In this document: piece after piece, positions 20,689-33,112 of the stretch | How the letters are laid out: each line of letters opens with the position of its first letter | Numbering within the stretch: position 1 is the stretch's first letter | Origin: Glebionis coronaria | Taxonomy: Eukaryota; Streptophyta; Magnoliopsida; Asterales; Asteraceae | Length of the DNA: 64,000 bases | Direction: 5' to 3' | Assembly: GCA_025667525.1 (NCBI GenBank) | Contig: CM046882.1 | Span: 19,914,488-19,978,487 of the forward strand | The notes under the pieces: generated by a model | Told to the model about the DNA's origin: nothing | Database searches by the model: none | The model's input: only the letters and a program-made list of their open reading frames with translations | Made by a program: the position numbers and the translations under genes

Positions 20689-21309
20689 CTTAACCTTTTG
20701 TTACATGTTAAATTTAAACAATCCTTGGTATCAAATTCTCGATCAAGCTTGATTAGATATGAGATGTGTTTAATTGAAAGATAATTACTACAAGTAAGAA
20801 AACACACAAACATATCAAATCAAGAGTACATCAAGCAATAGTCTAAACACTAAGCACACACGTACTAAGCCAAAGCTTTTCCGCAACTAAGATGTTTAGA
20901 CTATGTGATGTACACTTGACCATAATCTAAACATGAATCACACACGTACTAAGCCTTAACTTTTCCGCAACTTAGATGTTTAGATTATGAGAAGCACACA
21001 ACACACAACAAAATATAAATGCATCAATAAGAGTAAAGACATAAATGTAAAGGAAAATACCGACACGATGATTTATAGTGGTTCGGTCACAAAGCTCCTC
21101 TTCGCCCTACTCCACTCCTCGAGTACACCTTACTCGAGAGTTACTTCACTAGTCAACAAACTCCTTAAGGTGGAGAAACCATACACAACGTCGCTTATCC
21201 AATTTTCGACTCTAAGCTAAAATCGAGTCCTAATCTTAGGTAGGACCAATCTACACACGTCGCCTACTTCACCATTTTCTGACACAAGGCTAGATATCGA
21301 GTCCTAATC

Positions 21310-22918
21310 CTAGGTAATAACTGGATTTTCACTTATTAATGAAAAGATTCGTTGGTTCCAAGTCTTCTCGAATTGATTACCGTTAAGAGTGTGACTCAGT
21401 CGTTTTTGGTTAACAAAAAAGAAAGATTTGATTATCTATTTCTAAGTAAAAAGGTAAAAGCGAAACGTGATAAAAATAAACTAAAATCAATTAACTAATA
21501 AAAACAAAACAATTTAAATAATAAAACGTGAATTTAAAACGAAACAATTAATAGAAATAACACTAAGACAAATCAAGTTTAAAATACTATAAGCAAAAAT
21601 GGCGGGAAAATTAAATTTAAATTGGAAAATAAAGACAAGACATAAAAACTAAGACTCCATCGGAATACCCCATCGAAATCCCATCGCAATAAGTCAAAGA
21701 ATCCTGTCGCAATGCTGTCACAAAGTAACAAAAAGCAATCCTGTCGCAATGCTTCCAAAAGGAATCCTGTCGCAATAATGAACTCGGTCCTATCGCAATG
21801 TGAACAAAAGAAATCCCATCGCAATCCCAATCGCAATATGCGTCGGAATCCCAAAACCCTATTGCGATGCACCGATCGCAATACTGCGTCGCAATATCCC
21901 GTCGCAAAAGGGGTTTACTTTGCGATGGGAGGTGATCCAAAATAAGCAAATCGAATAAGCAAACTTGAATAAGCACAAATCAAAACTTGATTAAAAAGAT
22001 AATAAGACGAGACAATAAGCAACAAATTTAAAGACTTTCAAGAAACAAAATAAATAACTTTATAAAATAAACTTAAAAGGTTAAACTTTTAAGAAAAACT
22101 TTTAAAAACTAAATAAGCTAAATACCAAATAAGCCAATAAGCATGTCAAGCTCAAAGCTTAATTCGTAGGAAACTTAGATTAAAACCAAAAGATAAACGT
22201 TTTAATAAATCAAACATAAAAATTAAACACGAAGTGTAAAAATTCGGATTAAAGATAAGTAAAAGCTAAGAAAGGTAGAATAAGATAAAGATTTAAACAA
22301 GATTTTTTAAGCTATCAAAAGTAAAGTTTTGATTAAAAACAAGAAAGGAAGATAAAAGATTAAGATCCTAGTGAGAGAAACTGTCACTTTCTCTCTCTAA
22401 AATTACCTACCAAACAAAAATGAAGACTAATTCTAAAACTAGAACTAACCCTCCTAATGTGTTTAGGAGGGTATTTACAGGAAAATGGGGAGGTGCATGT
22501 GTTGCCTCCTTATTCTTTCTTTATTCACGTCTTTTCGTCTTTTAAGTTCTTCGACTTTATCGACTTTGTCTCGGGATTAATTAAACTCGTCTTATAATTT
22601 CTTCATTTATTAGATTGAGTTCTTTGGCTTAATTAAACTTTCGTCTTTAGACTTGTTCTTCGATAAATCTTCAGAAAAGGTCTTGGACTTCCGTTCTTTT
22701 TGCACTCTTGATCTCTTGACTTCGTCTTTTGTCTTTTTCTTCGATAAAAGCCCGTGAAAGCCCGTGTTTTCCTCCCTTTTCACATTTTGGTCCTAAATCA
22801 CAACAAAAACACAAACCACGCATAATTCCGACATTTACGACATAAAATATACGTTTGGGATTGGTTAGTATTGTAATTAAGTGGTAAAAGGATGGGTGTT
22901 TTCACACCTATCACTAGG
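21310..22918 (-). mobile_element. Solo LTR of the G gypsy family with CTAGG duplication
   Basis: The LTR spans 21315-22913 (1599 bp), flanked by CTAGG at 21310-21314 and 22914-22918. The plus-strand edges are TAATAACTGG and CACCTATCA. It sits inside the C1 LTR; the target reads continuously once the insert is removed. It probably arose by LTR-LTR recombination. Its motif zone (21655-21925) uses TCGCAAT repeats rather than the CGGAACTT of G1. It retains the CCCTCCTAATG/TTAGGAGGG inverted repeat at 22449. Confidence 0.9.
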
Positions 22919-23450
22919 TAGGACCAATCTACACCCATCTACACCAATCTTCACACTAGTTATGTTTTATGGCCCAACATAACAAACCTTGTGTTTTATG
23001 GCCTAAACACATAAACCATATATATCTAAGCACACAACACTTAGATCTATGACTCTAACACTATATCCAATTTTCATACAACTTGGATCTACACACCTAA
23101 CACCTAATCCAAGGATATCCATCACTTGGATCTTCTACCCTTATAAACACATCCAAGTGAACCCAACACTTGGATCTTCTACATATACATAGTAGGGAAA
23201 CAATGACTTGATCCAGAAGGAGAGATCTTCATCATGTTATGAACCCAATACTTCATGGTAATGAAAGTGTTCTTTTCTTTGCACTTGAGAGGATTGAGGA
23301 TAGAATTACATCTTAAACAAGATTAATCAAAACCAACTAATCAAGGAGTTTAAAGATGTTTTTTTTGAAGAAACTGTGCAAAAAGGGTTGAAAGAAAAGC
23401 TAGAAATAATACACTATTTATAGGGCAAGAGTGCAACGGTCATAAATACC

Positions 23451-23520
23451 CGCGGTTCCTTAAATTCCCCCGCGGTTCCTTATCAATAAGGAACCGCGGG
23501 TTCCTTTAAGGAACATCCGG
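23451..23520. repeat. Family C hairpin cassette 2 (LTR)
   Basis: Two direct CGCGGTTCCTTA copies followed by inverted TAAGGAACCGCGG. It lies about 30 bp from the minus-strand TATA box. Confidence 0.85.
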
Positions 23521-25931
23521 CTTGGAGACCGTGCATTTTTTTCCTTAGTGGGGAAATACCATTTATACCCTCAAAGGATATTCCTTTGACATTTGAAATA
23601 TGCCAAATTCAAATTAAAGAATATTCTCTGGAATATACCTTAGGAAATATTCTTTGAAATATTCCAAATTAAATTTTCCATTTTCTTTTTTAATAAAAAA
23701 ATTTCTTAAAAATAAATTTTATTAAAATATTTTGTCACATTTGATTAAATGTGACTTTTAAGAAAATATTAATCCTTGATCACTTAGTTAGGTTAATCAC
23801 ATGTTTATTCATACCTTGAGTGATTCATGCCGAATGTAATCTTGGAGGTGTCGAGAGAAGTATACAAATGTATTCTTGAGTGATTACGAGTACCTAACAT
23901 TTTACATAATGTATTGCGATTTATTTGTTTCTCATCAACAAAACACGAAGAGATTATATCGACTAAACAGTGTAATGTTTGCACTAACAATCTCTCCCTT
24001 TTTGATGATGACAAACAAGTAAACCATAACACATATTAAAATGTATAAGTTACTCGTTTACACTTACTTCTTCCCCTTTTATCAAATCAAAAAAGGTAGT
24101 CAACATCTTTGAAGAAGAGAAGAACCAACGTCGAGATAACACACATCCAAAGTGGTAGTCATCGATAACACGTCATTTGAAGAAGAGAAGAATTAACTTC
24201 ACGAGATCTTGCATCCGAAAGGTAGTATTCATTTGTAGAAGAGGAGGATTGACTTCGAGAGAGAATGCATCCATAAAGCTAATCATCCATTGTGGTTGTC
24301 GGTTGAGAAGCGAGAATCCGAACCGTAGACCCATCACCCAAAGATATTGAGCTTGCGTCATCCTAGTGAAGTCTCCAATCACCATAGGTTAAACAACTCC
24401 ATGCATAAGAATATGCTTATCTTTGAGATCCTATAATTCATTACTTGTAAGATGTTTGATGAATGCAATTTAAGTGAGTCAACGATCGCAAATGTAATGA
24501 CTAGAAATCTTGAAAATGCTCCCCTTTGATATGAGCTCCCCCTTAATTGAGGCACCAATGAAGAAATGCTAGTAACAAGCTACAAAGAAGGGTTAGAAAA
24601 GTCCTACAAAACAAAGTTAGTGGACAAGAGCATATATGTATAGCAATGTCACCCAAGCGGAATTAGCTTTAAACATCTCGAGTACAAAGAGAGGGACTCA
24701 AGAGAAAGCTAAAATAATCTTAACTTTTAGACGTGTCAAAAATATGATAAGTTAAGAAAAATAAGAGGGCTATTAGATAGAGAAGAGAACCCAACTTATT
24801 TTGGTGACACCAAAAAAATATATAGAGAGGACTAAGAAAGAAAAGAGATGTCCAATTTATAAGAAAAATATTGTCGAGAGGACATACTCCACTTTAATAG
24901 ATTGGCACGAATACCGAACTAAATAGAGTATGACAAGGACAATAAACAATTCCACATAGTCGAAAAGATAGGAAGAAAGACTATGAGGAAAAACAAAAGC
25001 GAGGACGATAAACAAGTCGTTTGCACAAACAATGACACACATTGAAGAAAGAAGTGTGCACGCGATGCTATCAATCCAAAGACAAGTCAAAGGAGAGGAT
25101 CTTGATAAGATCAATTTACAATTGTTGGAATAAAGGTAGAAAAGAAACATCCATACCAATTGTAATGATAATATGTCAAATGGTCAAAAGCTTAGAATTT
25201 TTGGAATCACCCAAGAAAATTCAAGATTTAACCAAAATCCTCTCAAAAGGTTAAAAACTTAGAATTGTTGGAATCACCCAATCCTTTAACCGCTATCAAA
25301 TCTCAACAACGAGAGAGACAAAAAAAATCTCAAATCAAAGACATTTTTTACCTTAAAAATAATTCCTTTAGAAAGCTCTAAAAGCTTTAAGTCGGGAATC
25401 AAGGTACCAAAATAAAGAAAAAACAAAATCGAGGATAAATCAACGCTTAAAAAAATACTAGATATAAGACATTATAGGCAAGGATGCTTATGAATGCCGA
25501 CACCAAAAAGATGACTCAATGATATAGAGAAAGAGATCAAATAATCCAAAGAATAAAAAGACCAATATGGATGGTGTTTAGCATACGATAAACTACATGC
25601 TAAAAGTTTTGTATCTCTTCTCAATTATTGTGAATGTTCAAAGAACAATTACATGATGAGGAAAGGGTGAGGCTCGACTCGACTTAGTTTAGAAAGGATA
25701 TAAGAGAGAGACACAACTTAGAGAGGCATGATTAAAATAAATCGAAAGAGACTCAAGAAAGAAGTTAAGGATAACTTCACAAAATAATTCAAGAATACTA
25801 TACCTTGTTAGGTGATAGTGAAGTCTTGAAGGAAAGCGAGAGAAGAAACTCAAAAGAGAAGAAAAGAAGGAATCTTCAAGAAAACTCGTCAAAGATAGAG
25901 ATAGACCAAAAACGAACAAAAGGACTTACTG

Positions 25932-26009
25932 GTCGTGGTTCGTTAAATAGGTCCGCGGTTCATTATCAATGATGAGTTTCTAGGTTATTTGAGGAACCGT
26001 GGACAGTAG
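25932..26009. repeat. Family C hairpin cassette 3 (internal)
   Basis: GTGGTTCGTTA, CGCGGTTCATTATC and inverted GAGGAACCGTGG with the GACAGTAGG end. More degenerate than the LTR copies. Confidence 0.75.
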
Positions 26010-26445
26010 GTGTCCAAAAACGATTAACGACTCAAAAGAAAATCACTTGGTCAAACAATTTAACATAAGTTGCTAAATGGATTCTCAGTTAATGCTTCGG
26101 ATATGACTTTTAACAATTGCAATTTCAAGTTAAAATTACTTGAATATTTCAAAAGAAATATTTAAGTTGTCAATCTTACTAGGAGAGGAATTAGATTTAA
26201 ATCTAACATTCCTTGACAACCGAGTGAGAAAATAAAGAAGAAAATAAATATCACAAGAACAATGAGATCCAAGACCCAAAGACAAATCATGTTGAAAAAC
26301 ATGAAAAGGAAATCCAAGAAAAGAAAGATCATACAAAGATGTATGAAACACAAGCCTAAAACTTAAGCATAATTTTAATCTTAGTTACACTAGTATTCTA
26401 AGATTTGCTTAAATTGGATGTCTTAGCAATAAGCAATCCACATGC

Positions 26446-26760
26446 TTAAATGAAAGACAAGGTGGTGTCGGAATTTGGTGGAGAAGGCTTAGTGATAATA
26501 TTGTAATTCAACTCATTATAGATATAAGACATGACAAGATGTTGATATTGACAACAACGACGGTATGTTCCATGATGCATGACATAATCATGTGATGGAG
26601 GAAGAACATAAAATGGAAGTGGTGGAAAAGGAGAGATTCCAAAATCAGTTTTCTTAAAATGAGAAAAGATTTGATAAGGTGTGTTCTTTGATGAATATTG
26701 GTTGAAAGAGATTTGAGAAAATTATGGATAATCAAGGCTTTCATTTTGTGAAAAATACAT
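26446..26760 (-). pseudogene. Family C small ORF 2, C1 copy (104 codons, one stop)
   Basis: Frame from ATG 26758-26760 to TAA 26446-26448, with one in-frame TAA at about codon 13. It aligns codon by codon with C2 45985-46341: shared NES.D, ISFN, VLPPSHD, VMHHGTY, CCQYQHLVM and the end TTLSFI. No known domain recognised; the CC/HH-rich core could bind metal, which is speculation. Each copy has a single, different stop, which suggests the ancestor was coding. Confidence 0.5.
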
Positions 26761-26794
26761 TTTGCGTTAGGAAAAAAATACAAAATGCTTAGGG

Positions 26795-27025
26795 TTAATT
26801 GGAGAAAGCACAAGATTTTTTTGGAGTGATTAAAGGTTTGAAACAAAGATTCCAAAGGGTGTTGAAACAATTAGTAAGTTTTAGAAAACCCGTTTTTGGT
26901 TGCTTCTGCCCTCGGTTCTTTATCTCACCTTGCGGTTCGATAGTGATATGGAACCGTGGGTTATTTAAAGAACCGCCCACATAGGGTGGGTTTTGGAGGA
27001 TAAGGGAATTTTTCCAATTCAACAA
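26795..27025 (-). CDS. Family C small ORF 1, C1 copy (76 aa, unknown)
   Basis: Open from MLNWKNSL to the end CAFSN. The C2 copy (46375-46605) has the same length, start and stop, and shares MLNWK, NR.Q, FLKL, NT.WNLCF.PL and TPK. It overlaps hairpin cassette 4, so the open frame might only reflect conservation of that DNA. No domain recognised. Confidence 0.3.
   Translation of the reverse strand: MLNWKNSLILQNPPYVGGSLNNPRFHITIEPQGEIKNRGQKQPKTGFLKLTNCFNTLWNLCFKPLITPKKSCAFSN
26911..26990. repeat. Family C hairpin cassette 4 (internal)
   Basis: CTCGGTTCTTTATC, TGCGGTTCGATA, inverted GGAACCGTGG and AAGAACCGCCCACA. Same architecture as the cassette at 46492. Confidence 0.8.
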
Positions 27026-27468
27026 ATGCTAATGTTCTAGTCTAACTTATCATAAAGTTATGCTAAAGAGCAATAAAAACTAGAACACACATAAAGGAAA
27101 AACTACAAATGAAAAAGACTCCTAATGGCATACAAAGTTCATCGATGTAAACTATCATTAGTCATATTTAGGAAGAGCCATTTAGCCAACTTAGAGAATG
27201 AGTATGGCTACGCACGACCGTTTTTACGATTTATATAATAACACATCTTCCCACATGGAAGTAATTCATATGTTAGGTCAAATTAAGATTCTAGTGCATA
27301 AATTCTCTAGTATTCATTCTCAAATTAGACAAAATGTAATTCCTACATTTGTCTAATAAAGTGTAGCAAGGATGAAAGGTGTATGATGACACAATGCACA
27401 ACCTAATGAGGGTAAAGAATGCACCATTACATATCTTGTCAAACAACTCTAGTTAAGGTTATTTACCT

Positions 27469-28739
27469 TGTAGAAACTAGAAGGAGGGGGGGTTGAATAG
27501 TTTCTTAAATTTACTTGTTAAAGGTTGGTTTAAAAAAATCCTTTTTCAAAAACTTAAGTTTGAGTATTTATGTGAAACCTTCTTATACACAGTATGAACA
27601 AGGTATAGTGCAACTAAACTAATAATCACAAGTATAAAGAATAATGAATGTATAGTGCAACTAAACTAATAATCACAAGTATAAAGAATAATGAATGTAA
27701 AGAGATAAGGGAAGAAAAGATCAAACCAAACACCAAGGATTTATAGTGGTTCGACAACGAAGCTCACTCCTTGTTCCTACTCCACTCCTCGAGTACTCCT
27801 TACTCGAGAGTTCACTAATCAACAAGCTCCTTAAGGTGGAGAAACCATACACAACGTCGCTTAACCAATTTCCGACTCTAAGCTAAAAGTAGAGCCCTAA
27901 TCTAAGCTAGGACCAATCTACATCAATTTACTTTGAGGACTAAGTATTAACCTTATTACATACAAAACTTCCAAATAGACACAACTACTTGGATCTTCAC
28001 AACAATGACACAAAAATGAATAAATAAGTTTGGATCTTCAATGGATCTTTGAGCTAGACACAACAATTCAAGAATGACAGTGTTCTTCTCTTTGCACTTT
28101 AAGAGGAAAAGATGGGAGGAGAAAGATTCACATCTAAACAAGTAGTAATCAAACAAATGATCAAGGATTTGAGTGATTTAAGAAGTATGAAAGAATCTGG
28201 AAATTTATGTGCAAAAGAGGTGGATTGAAAGTCTGAGAATGGTCCACTATTTATAAGACAAACATCCAACGGCTATATCTGCCCGCGGTTCCTTATCGGA
28301 GCCTGCGGTTCCTTATCGATAAGGAACCGCCATAGGTGCTAAGGAACCACCGGCGTAGAGTCCGCTCCCTTTTGTCTTTTAGTGGGTTGGTTCGAATCTG
28401 GGGATTAAAATATCCTGATAGAATATTCCATTTTCAAATTTCAAATTTTCAAATAATTAATTTAATAAAACATTTTCTTAAAAAGAAAGTTTAATAATAA
28501 AACTTTGTCACACTTAATAAAAAGTGAGTTTTAAGAAAAGATTAAATTCTTGATCACTTAATAAGGATAATTACTTGTTTGTTCATACCTTAAGTGATAA
28601 TAGTTGAAATGAAAATACTTGAACACAAGAATTCGTTTTTCGTTATTTTCGTAAATGCTTGTTTTTACATATTGTCGTAATCAAAACAAAGCGAGACCAA
28701 AAAATGCAAGTAACGTTTTTAGGCATCATTGCATCAACA
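27469..28739 (-). repeat. Element C2 3' LTR, 1271 bp
   Basis: Plus-strand edges TGTAGAAACTAG and GCATCAACA, followed by the reversed PPT ATCTCCCCC at 28740. Minus-strand TATA box in CTATTTATAAG at 28247-28257. A 49-bp stretch near 27604-27702 is tandemly duplicated (AACTAATAATCACAAGTATA unit). No PBS at its left side, so it is a 3' LTR lying against C1 internal sequence. Confidence 0.75.
28282..28355. repeat. Family C hairpin cassette 5 (LTR)
   Basis: Two direct GCGGTTCCTTATCG copies, inverted GATAAGGAACCGC, and a fourth arm TAAGGAACC. It lies beside the TATA box, as in C1. Confidence 0.85.
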
Positions 28740-28893
28740 ATCTCCCCCTTTTTTATTCCGACAATACATAAACTCAATCATCTAATAAAACAAGATTTTC
28801 AAAGACGAGTTTATCATTTCTCCCCCTTTGTTGAAGCAAAAAGGTTGCAAAAGTCTTTGAAGAAGAAAAGAACCGGACTTTACAAATGCTCCC
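28740..28893 (-). other. Element C2 internal region, left segment with PPT
   Basis: Reversed PPT ATCTCCCCCTTTTTTATTCC and 150 bp of leader up to G2. The matching right segment resumes at 45670. Confidence 0.65.
28889..28893. other. G2 target-site duplication, left
   Basis: CTCCC, matched by CTCCC at 45670-45674. Confidence 0.9.
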
Positions 28894-30620
28894 TAATAAC
28901 TAGATTTTACTTAGTTATGAAAGTTCGTTGTTCCGATCTTTTCGAATTGATTACTAGTTAAGAGTGCGACTCAGTCGTTCTTGGTGGAAAATAAAAAGGT
29001 TGTCGTTGTCTATAACTAAATAAAAAGTAAATGCGAAACGTAATTAAAATAGGCTAAAAGCAAATCTAGAAAAACTGTCACTTTTTCTCTCTAAAATTAG
29101 AAAAACACTTGGTAAAAACAGAGATTTCGGGAAGCGTGCAATTTTTGGAAATTAAAATGTAATGAATTTAAAACTTGAAACCTTGTAAAACTAAACACTT
29201 AACCCATCGGAATGTTACTGTCAGAATGTATCAAGACTGAATCCATCAGAATAAGTGAAAGTAAATTCTATCGGAATAATCTTGATCGGAATCCAAAAGT
29301 ATCAGAATAATTCTATCTGAATGTCAAGTATCAGAATAATAAAGATTACAGCTATCGGAATATTGGAAATCAACTCTGTCGGAATGTAACTTCTATCGGA
29401 ATATGGCTAACAAAAATTTGGCAGCGTTTCGTCTTAATAAAGCCTTAAGACCCGTCGCAATGTACGATCGCAATGAGCGATCGCAATCACGATCGGAATA
29501 AGGGGGAAGATACTCTATCTGAATATTGATCGCAAAGTAAAACCCTAAAGGTTATTGCGATCACAATGAACCTGTCTGAATGTACTGTCGCAATATGTAA
29601 TCCCTAGCTTTGCGATGGAGCACAAAGTAACCCGAAAAGGTGGAATAAGTTAAAAACTCAATAAGAACTTCCAAACAAGAACATTTAACCGAAACTTAAC
29701 CAACTCAATAAGCATAAATTTGAAAACTTTTAAAATACGAAATAACCAAACTTTATAAAACTAACTTTAAAAAGACTAAACTTTTTAAGAAAACTAATAA
29801 GTTAATAAGCTAAACACAAAATAAGCCAATAAGAATGATAAGCTCAAAGCTTAATCCGTATAAAACTTAGATAAAAAACAAAAGATAAACTTTTTAATAA
29901 ATCAAACATCAAGATTAAACAAAATCAAAGATAATTTTTGGATCAAATAAGTAAAAATCAAGAAAGGTAGAAAGAGATTGAATATGAAAAAACTTAACTT
30001 GAACTTGTAGATTAAATGATTCCCAAATACAAGATTGAATTAAAACTTAAATATGAAAGAAAGAAAAGATGAAGTTTTAGTGAGAAAAAGTTAAACACTT
30101 TCTCTCTCTAAAATGAAAAACTACAAAAAGGAAAATAAACTAGCTATCACCCTCCTAATGTGTCATTAGGAGGGTATTTATAAGAGGTGTGGGAGTGCAT
30201 GTGTTGCTTCCTTCTTTCTTTTCGCCTCGACTCGATTTAAATTCTTTTTCTTTCTCGACGTCGTCTCGGGATTTGTCGATATAAATTAAACTTGTCTTAT
30301 AATTTTCTTCTTCTATTAGACTTGAGTTCTTCGACTTCATTAAATTTTCGTCTTTGGACTTTTTCTTCGATAAATCTTCAAAATAGGCCTTGGACTTCCG
30401 TTCTTTTTACACTCTCGATCTTTTGACTTCGTCTTTCCTCGTTTTCTTCGATAAAATCCCGTGATAGCCCATGTTTTCTTCCTTTAGCATATTTTTATCC
30501 TGAAACACAATAAAAACACAAACCACGCATAATTCTGACTTTTACGACATAAAATACACGTTTTGGTCTTGTTATTATTGGAAATAAGTGGTAAAAGGAT
30601 AAATGCTTTTACACTTATTA
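28894..30620 (-). repeat. G2 3' LTR, 1727 bp
   Basis: Plus-strand edges TAATAACTAG and CACTTATTA, so the ends are not the usual TG..CA. TATAAATA on the minus strand at about 30175-30184 is followed by an 11-bp perfect hairpin (30150-30174). The motif zone 29205-29605 has TCGGAAT, TCAGAAT and TCGCAAT repeats. Nearly identical to the 5' LTR. Confidence 0.9.
30150..30174 (-). promoter_or_regulatory. G2 3' LTR hairpin next to TATA box
   Basis: CCCTCCTAATG, 3-nt loop, CATTAGGAGGG. It directly follows the TATA box in the direction of transcription and is present in the 5' LTR at 45200-45224. Confidence 0.75.
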
Positions 30621-30633
30621 AATCCCCTACACT
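30621..30633 (-). other. G2 polypurine tract
   Basis: Minus strand AGTGTAGGGGATT immediately before the LTR start. Similar purine strings recur farther upstream (near 32275 and 32568). Confidence 0.75.
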
Positions 30634-32704
30634 TGACCATTGTAATGCCCTCATGCAATGCATTAATTTCAAAGCACAGTTTACATTTTTCATCATAAAT
30701 AACCCACCTTGGCCTTTATTAAATACTAAACACTAGGGAAACTAAAAGATATAAAAAGTAAAGAAATCAAAGACTTGCATTGGGGTTTTGGCTGTCATGA
30801 ATGTTTATCATCCTCAAGTTTCACGTTCCCCAAACCAAGCTTAAAAATGAGATCATTGTTATTATAAGTTAGCAAACTAACACGAACTCATGTGGCACAA
30901 TTATTCACTTAGACTCCCTTATTCCTAGGTGTATCTCTTATATTTTAATATTGTCTTGAATGATCACGAGGATACATTGTTTGACTTATTTCGATAGTTT
31001 ATTTAGGCCGATAATAAAGTGGGACGATTTAAGCAATAGTTAGCTAAAGGACAAAATCTTTTAAAACTGCTTCTCGGGACCTCTTAAAGTTCATATCTTG
31101 GCATAACTCGCTTCACGATTTGAGACCTTTCTCGGACCGATATTTGGCAGCGACTTCATACTTCAAACCTTGAGAGACGTTCTTGAAATTATGGTCTTCT
31201 CTTCTTATTAGGAATTTCTTCACTTGAACTTTTTGAGAGATTCTTCATATTTGGACCACGACTTCTTCATTTTTCTCCAATCTTTATTTTGGAATTTGAT
31301 ATACAACGATCCGCCTCCTTTATGGACTTGGATCTATTTATCCCCATACTTTGTTAGGGTCTTTTCGGATAGACTTCTCCATGATCTTCTGGGGAGTATT
31401 TGCTTTTCGTCGTGTGTCTCGATCCTTCATATTGATTTTCGATAAATGATTCTTCACATCACTTGGTATCTTTAGCAACAAAATGTCGCCCTCATGTCTT
31501 GTTAGGACCTTTTCGGACTCGCCAATCTTCGCATCCCGCTTCAATAAGTTATGCCTTGGCTATGAACTCTAATTAATACCGAGCAACTTTTAAACGATAT
31601 TGTGCTAGAAGCTAAGTAACTTTTCAAATCTTACAACCTTATTTATTGCAAATATATTTATTAACAAGCGATGGGAGAAAAAGCTTATAATCAACTCACA
31701 TAAATTCACGAAAGAATACCAAACTTATAATTGACTCTATCATCTCTCGTTCTCCACAATTTAAAATCTCAAGGAATGAGACTCGTGGATGCTTAGCCAA
31801 TTAAATCAAAGTTTTGGGTTTTCAAGACATCTATAGGATCTTGCAAACTCTTAGACTCTTTCAAGTTCAGAATTCGCATTTTAAAGTTCCCTTGATAAAC
31901 GACTTTCTAGGATCAATTATATGAACTTGCGAAAAGTTCTTGTTCCTAACCCGTAAGAGTTAAGACTTTCACGTTTTAAAGTTCCCTATATAAAAGCCTA
32001 GCAAAACTGACTTAAACACGTTAAGGATACTAGCTAGAGTAAACTTAGATAAGTAAACTCGGGTTGAGTCAAAAGATTCATGACTTTGAAAAATTAAAAC
32101 CACTTTATTAAAATTTTTATTCTAGCAAAGAAAGTAAATAACGATAACAAAGGAAAATACTACTATACAACTAGGCCAAAATAGATTAAAATTTTTGAAA
32201 AATGTCGAAAAATCAAATTTTTCCGGTTAAAATAAGGACAATATAATGGAAAAGCCCACTTACTTCGATAGAAGTCCCCCTACACTTGATATAAACATTG
32301 TCCTCAATGTTTAAGCATGTGGGAGTAAACTTCTCTACACTTAGGACATTGTGCACTTTGTTTAAATCTTGCTAAGGGAAGGACAACTATAGTGATTTCA
32401 ATGTGCACATATAAGATATGAAATATTGAATCACGACAGTTTAGGATAGAACCGGGAAGACGGGTACACGGGATCACGGTTCGTCAAAAGTCATCGAGAA
32501 TGGATCTTTGAAGCTTTAATCCCTGCACATCATAAGAAACAAGACAACAAACACATACGGGGATCCCCCTACACTTATTATGAAATCGGTAAAGGATAGA
32601 TCAACGGGTTGCCTCCCGAGAAGCGCTTGTTTTTGTTAACCGAGTCACGAGCCTGACTCGACCCAGAACTAATTCAAGGGAAACGTGGTGAGGGATGCAA
32701 TCAT
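30634..32704 (-). other. G2 3' noncoding tail
   Basis: About 2.1 kb after pol without a plausible gene. Homologous to 1-1383 of G1, including the hairpin at 32641-32660. PPT-like strings at about 32275 and 32568. Confidence 0.7.
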
Positions 32705-33112
32705 CTAATGAGAGATGTCCTCACCAAAGTACAACTTCACGCGCTGGCCATTCACTTTGAAATTGGGCCCATTTGGTTGAGAAAGCTCAATGGTGCCATA
32801 GGGAAAGACTTTGGCGACGGTGAATGGACCAGACCAACGGCTCTTCAGCTTGCCCGAGAAAATCTTCAACCGAGAGTTAAAGAGTAAAACTTGATCACCA
32901 ACGTGAAACTATCGGTTCTTAATCCTTGAATCATGAATGATCTTAGTCTTCTCCTTGTAAATCAATGAGTTCTCATAATCTTCATTCCTCAGTTCATTTA
33001 GCTCGTTGAGTTGAATCTTCCGAAGATCACCGGCTTTGTTGATGTCAAAATTGGCCCATTTCAAGGCCCAGTACGCCTTATGTTCCAGCTCAATAGGGAG
33101 GTGGCATGCCTT
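32705..33112 (-). pseudogene. G2 integrase C-terminal part
   Basis: From the chimera junction reads [21 protein letters not shown] ... LIYKEKTKIIHDS to a TAG at 32909, then in the same frame the end of integrase with SRWSGPF and NGQRVKLYFGED to a stop at 32705-32707. In G1 this tail is out of frame. The upstream part of the same gene resumes at 38592. Confidence 0.8.
33108..33112. other. Chimera target-site duplication, left
   Basis: GCCTT, repeated at 38587-38591. G1 has a single equivalent (GCTTT) in the same codon context. Confidence 0.92.

Larger units (their letters stand above)
20543..23989 (-). repeat. Element C1 3' LTR with an internal solo G LTR
   Basis: The plus-strand left edge TATAGAAACTAG matches TGTAGAAACTAG of the second C LTR at 27469, and the right edge GCACTAACA is followed by the reversed PPT ATCTCTCCC. 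Without the solo LTR it is about 1.85 kb, longer than the 1271-bp copy. Shared landmarks include the block around GGTGGAGAAACCATACAC (about 21170 and 27835), a minus-strand TATA box (TATAAATAG, about 23413-23424), and two hairpin cassettes. Confidence 0.75.
20543..27468 (-). mobile_element. Non-autonomous LTR element C1 (3' part)
   Basis: 3' LTR, PPT and about 3.5 kb of internal sequence without pol or a full gag. The plus-strand string AATCTCTCCCTTTTTGATGA at the LTR edge is the reverse of a copia-type PPT. No PBS or 5' LTR is visible; at 27468 it gives way to the LTR of a second C copy. Confidence 0.65.
23990..27468 (-). other. Element C1 internal region
   Basis: About 3.5 kb, AT-rich, with no pol, gag or known domain. 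It contains the reversed PPT at its left edge, hairpin cassettes at 25932 and 26911, and two short conserved ORFs (26446-26760 and 26795-27025). Other short frames are not conserved with C2 and I leave them out. Confidence 0.6.

Noticed and set aside
24857..25159. 100-codon hydrophobic minus-strand frame in C1 internal DNA
   Set aside because: AT-rich, not conserved in C2, no domain; likely chance.
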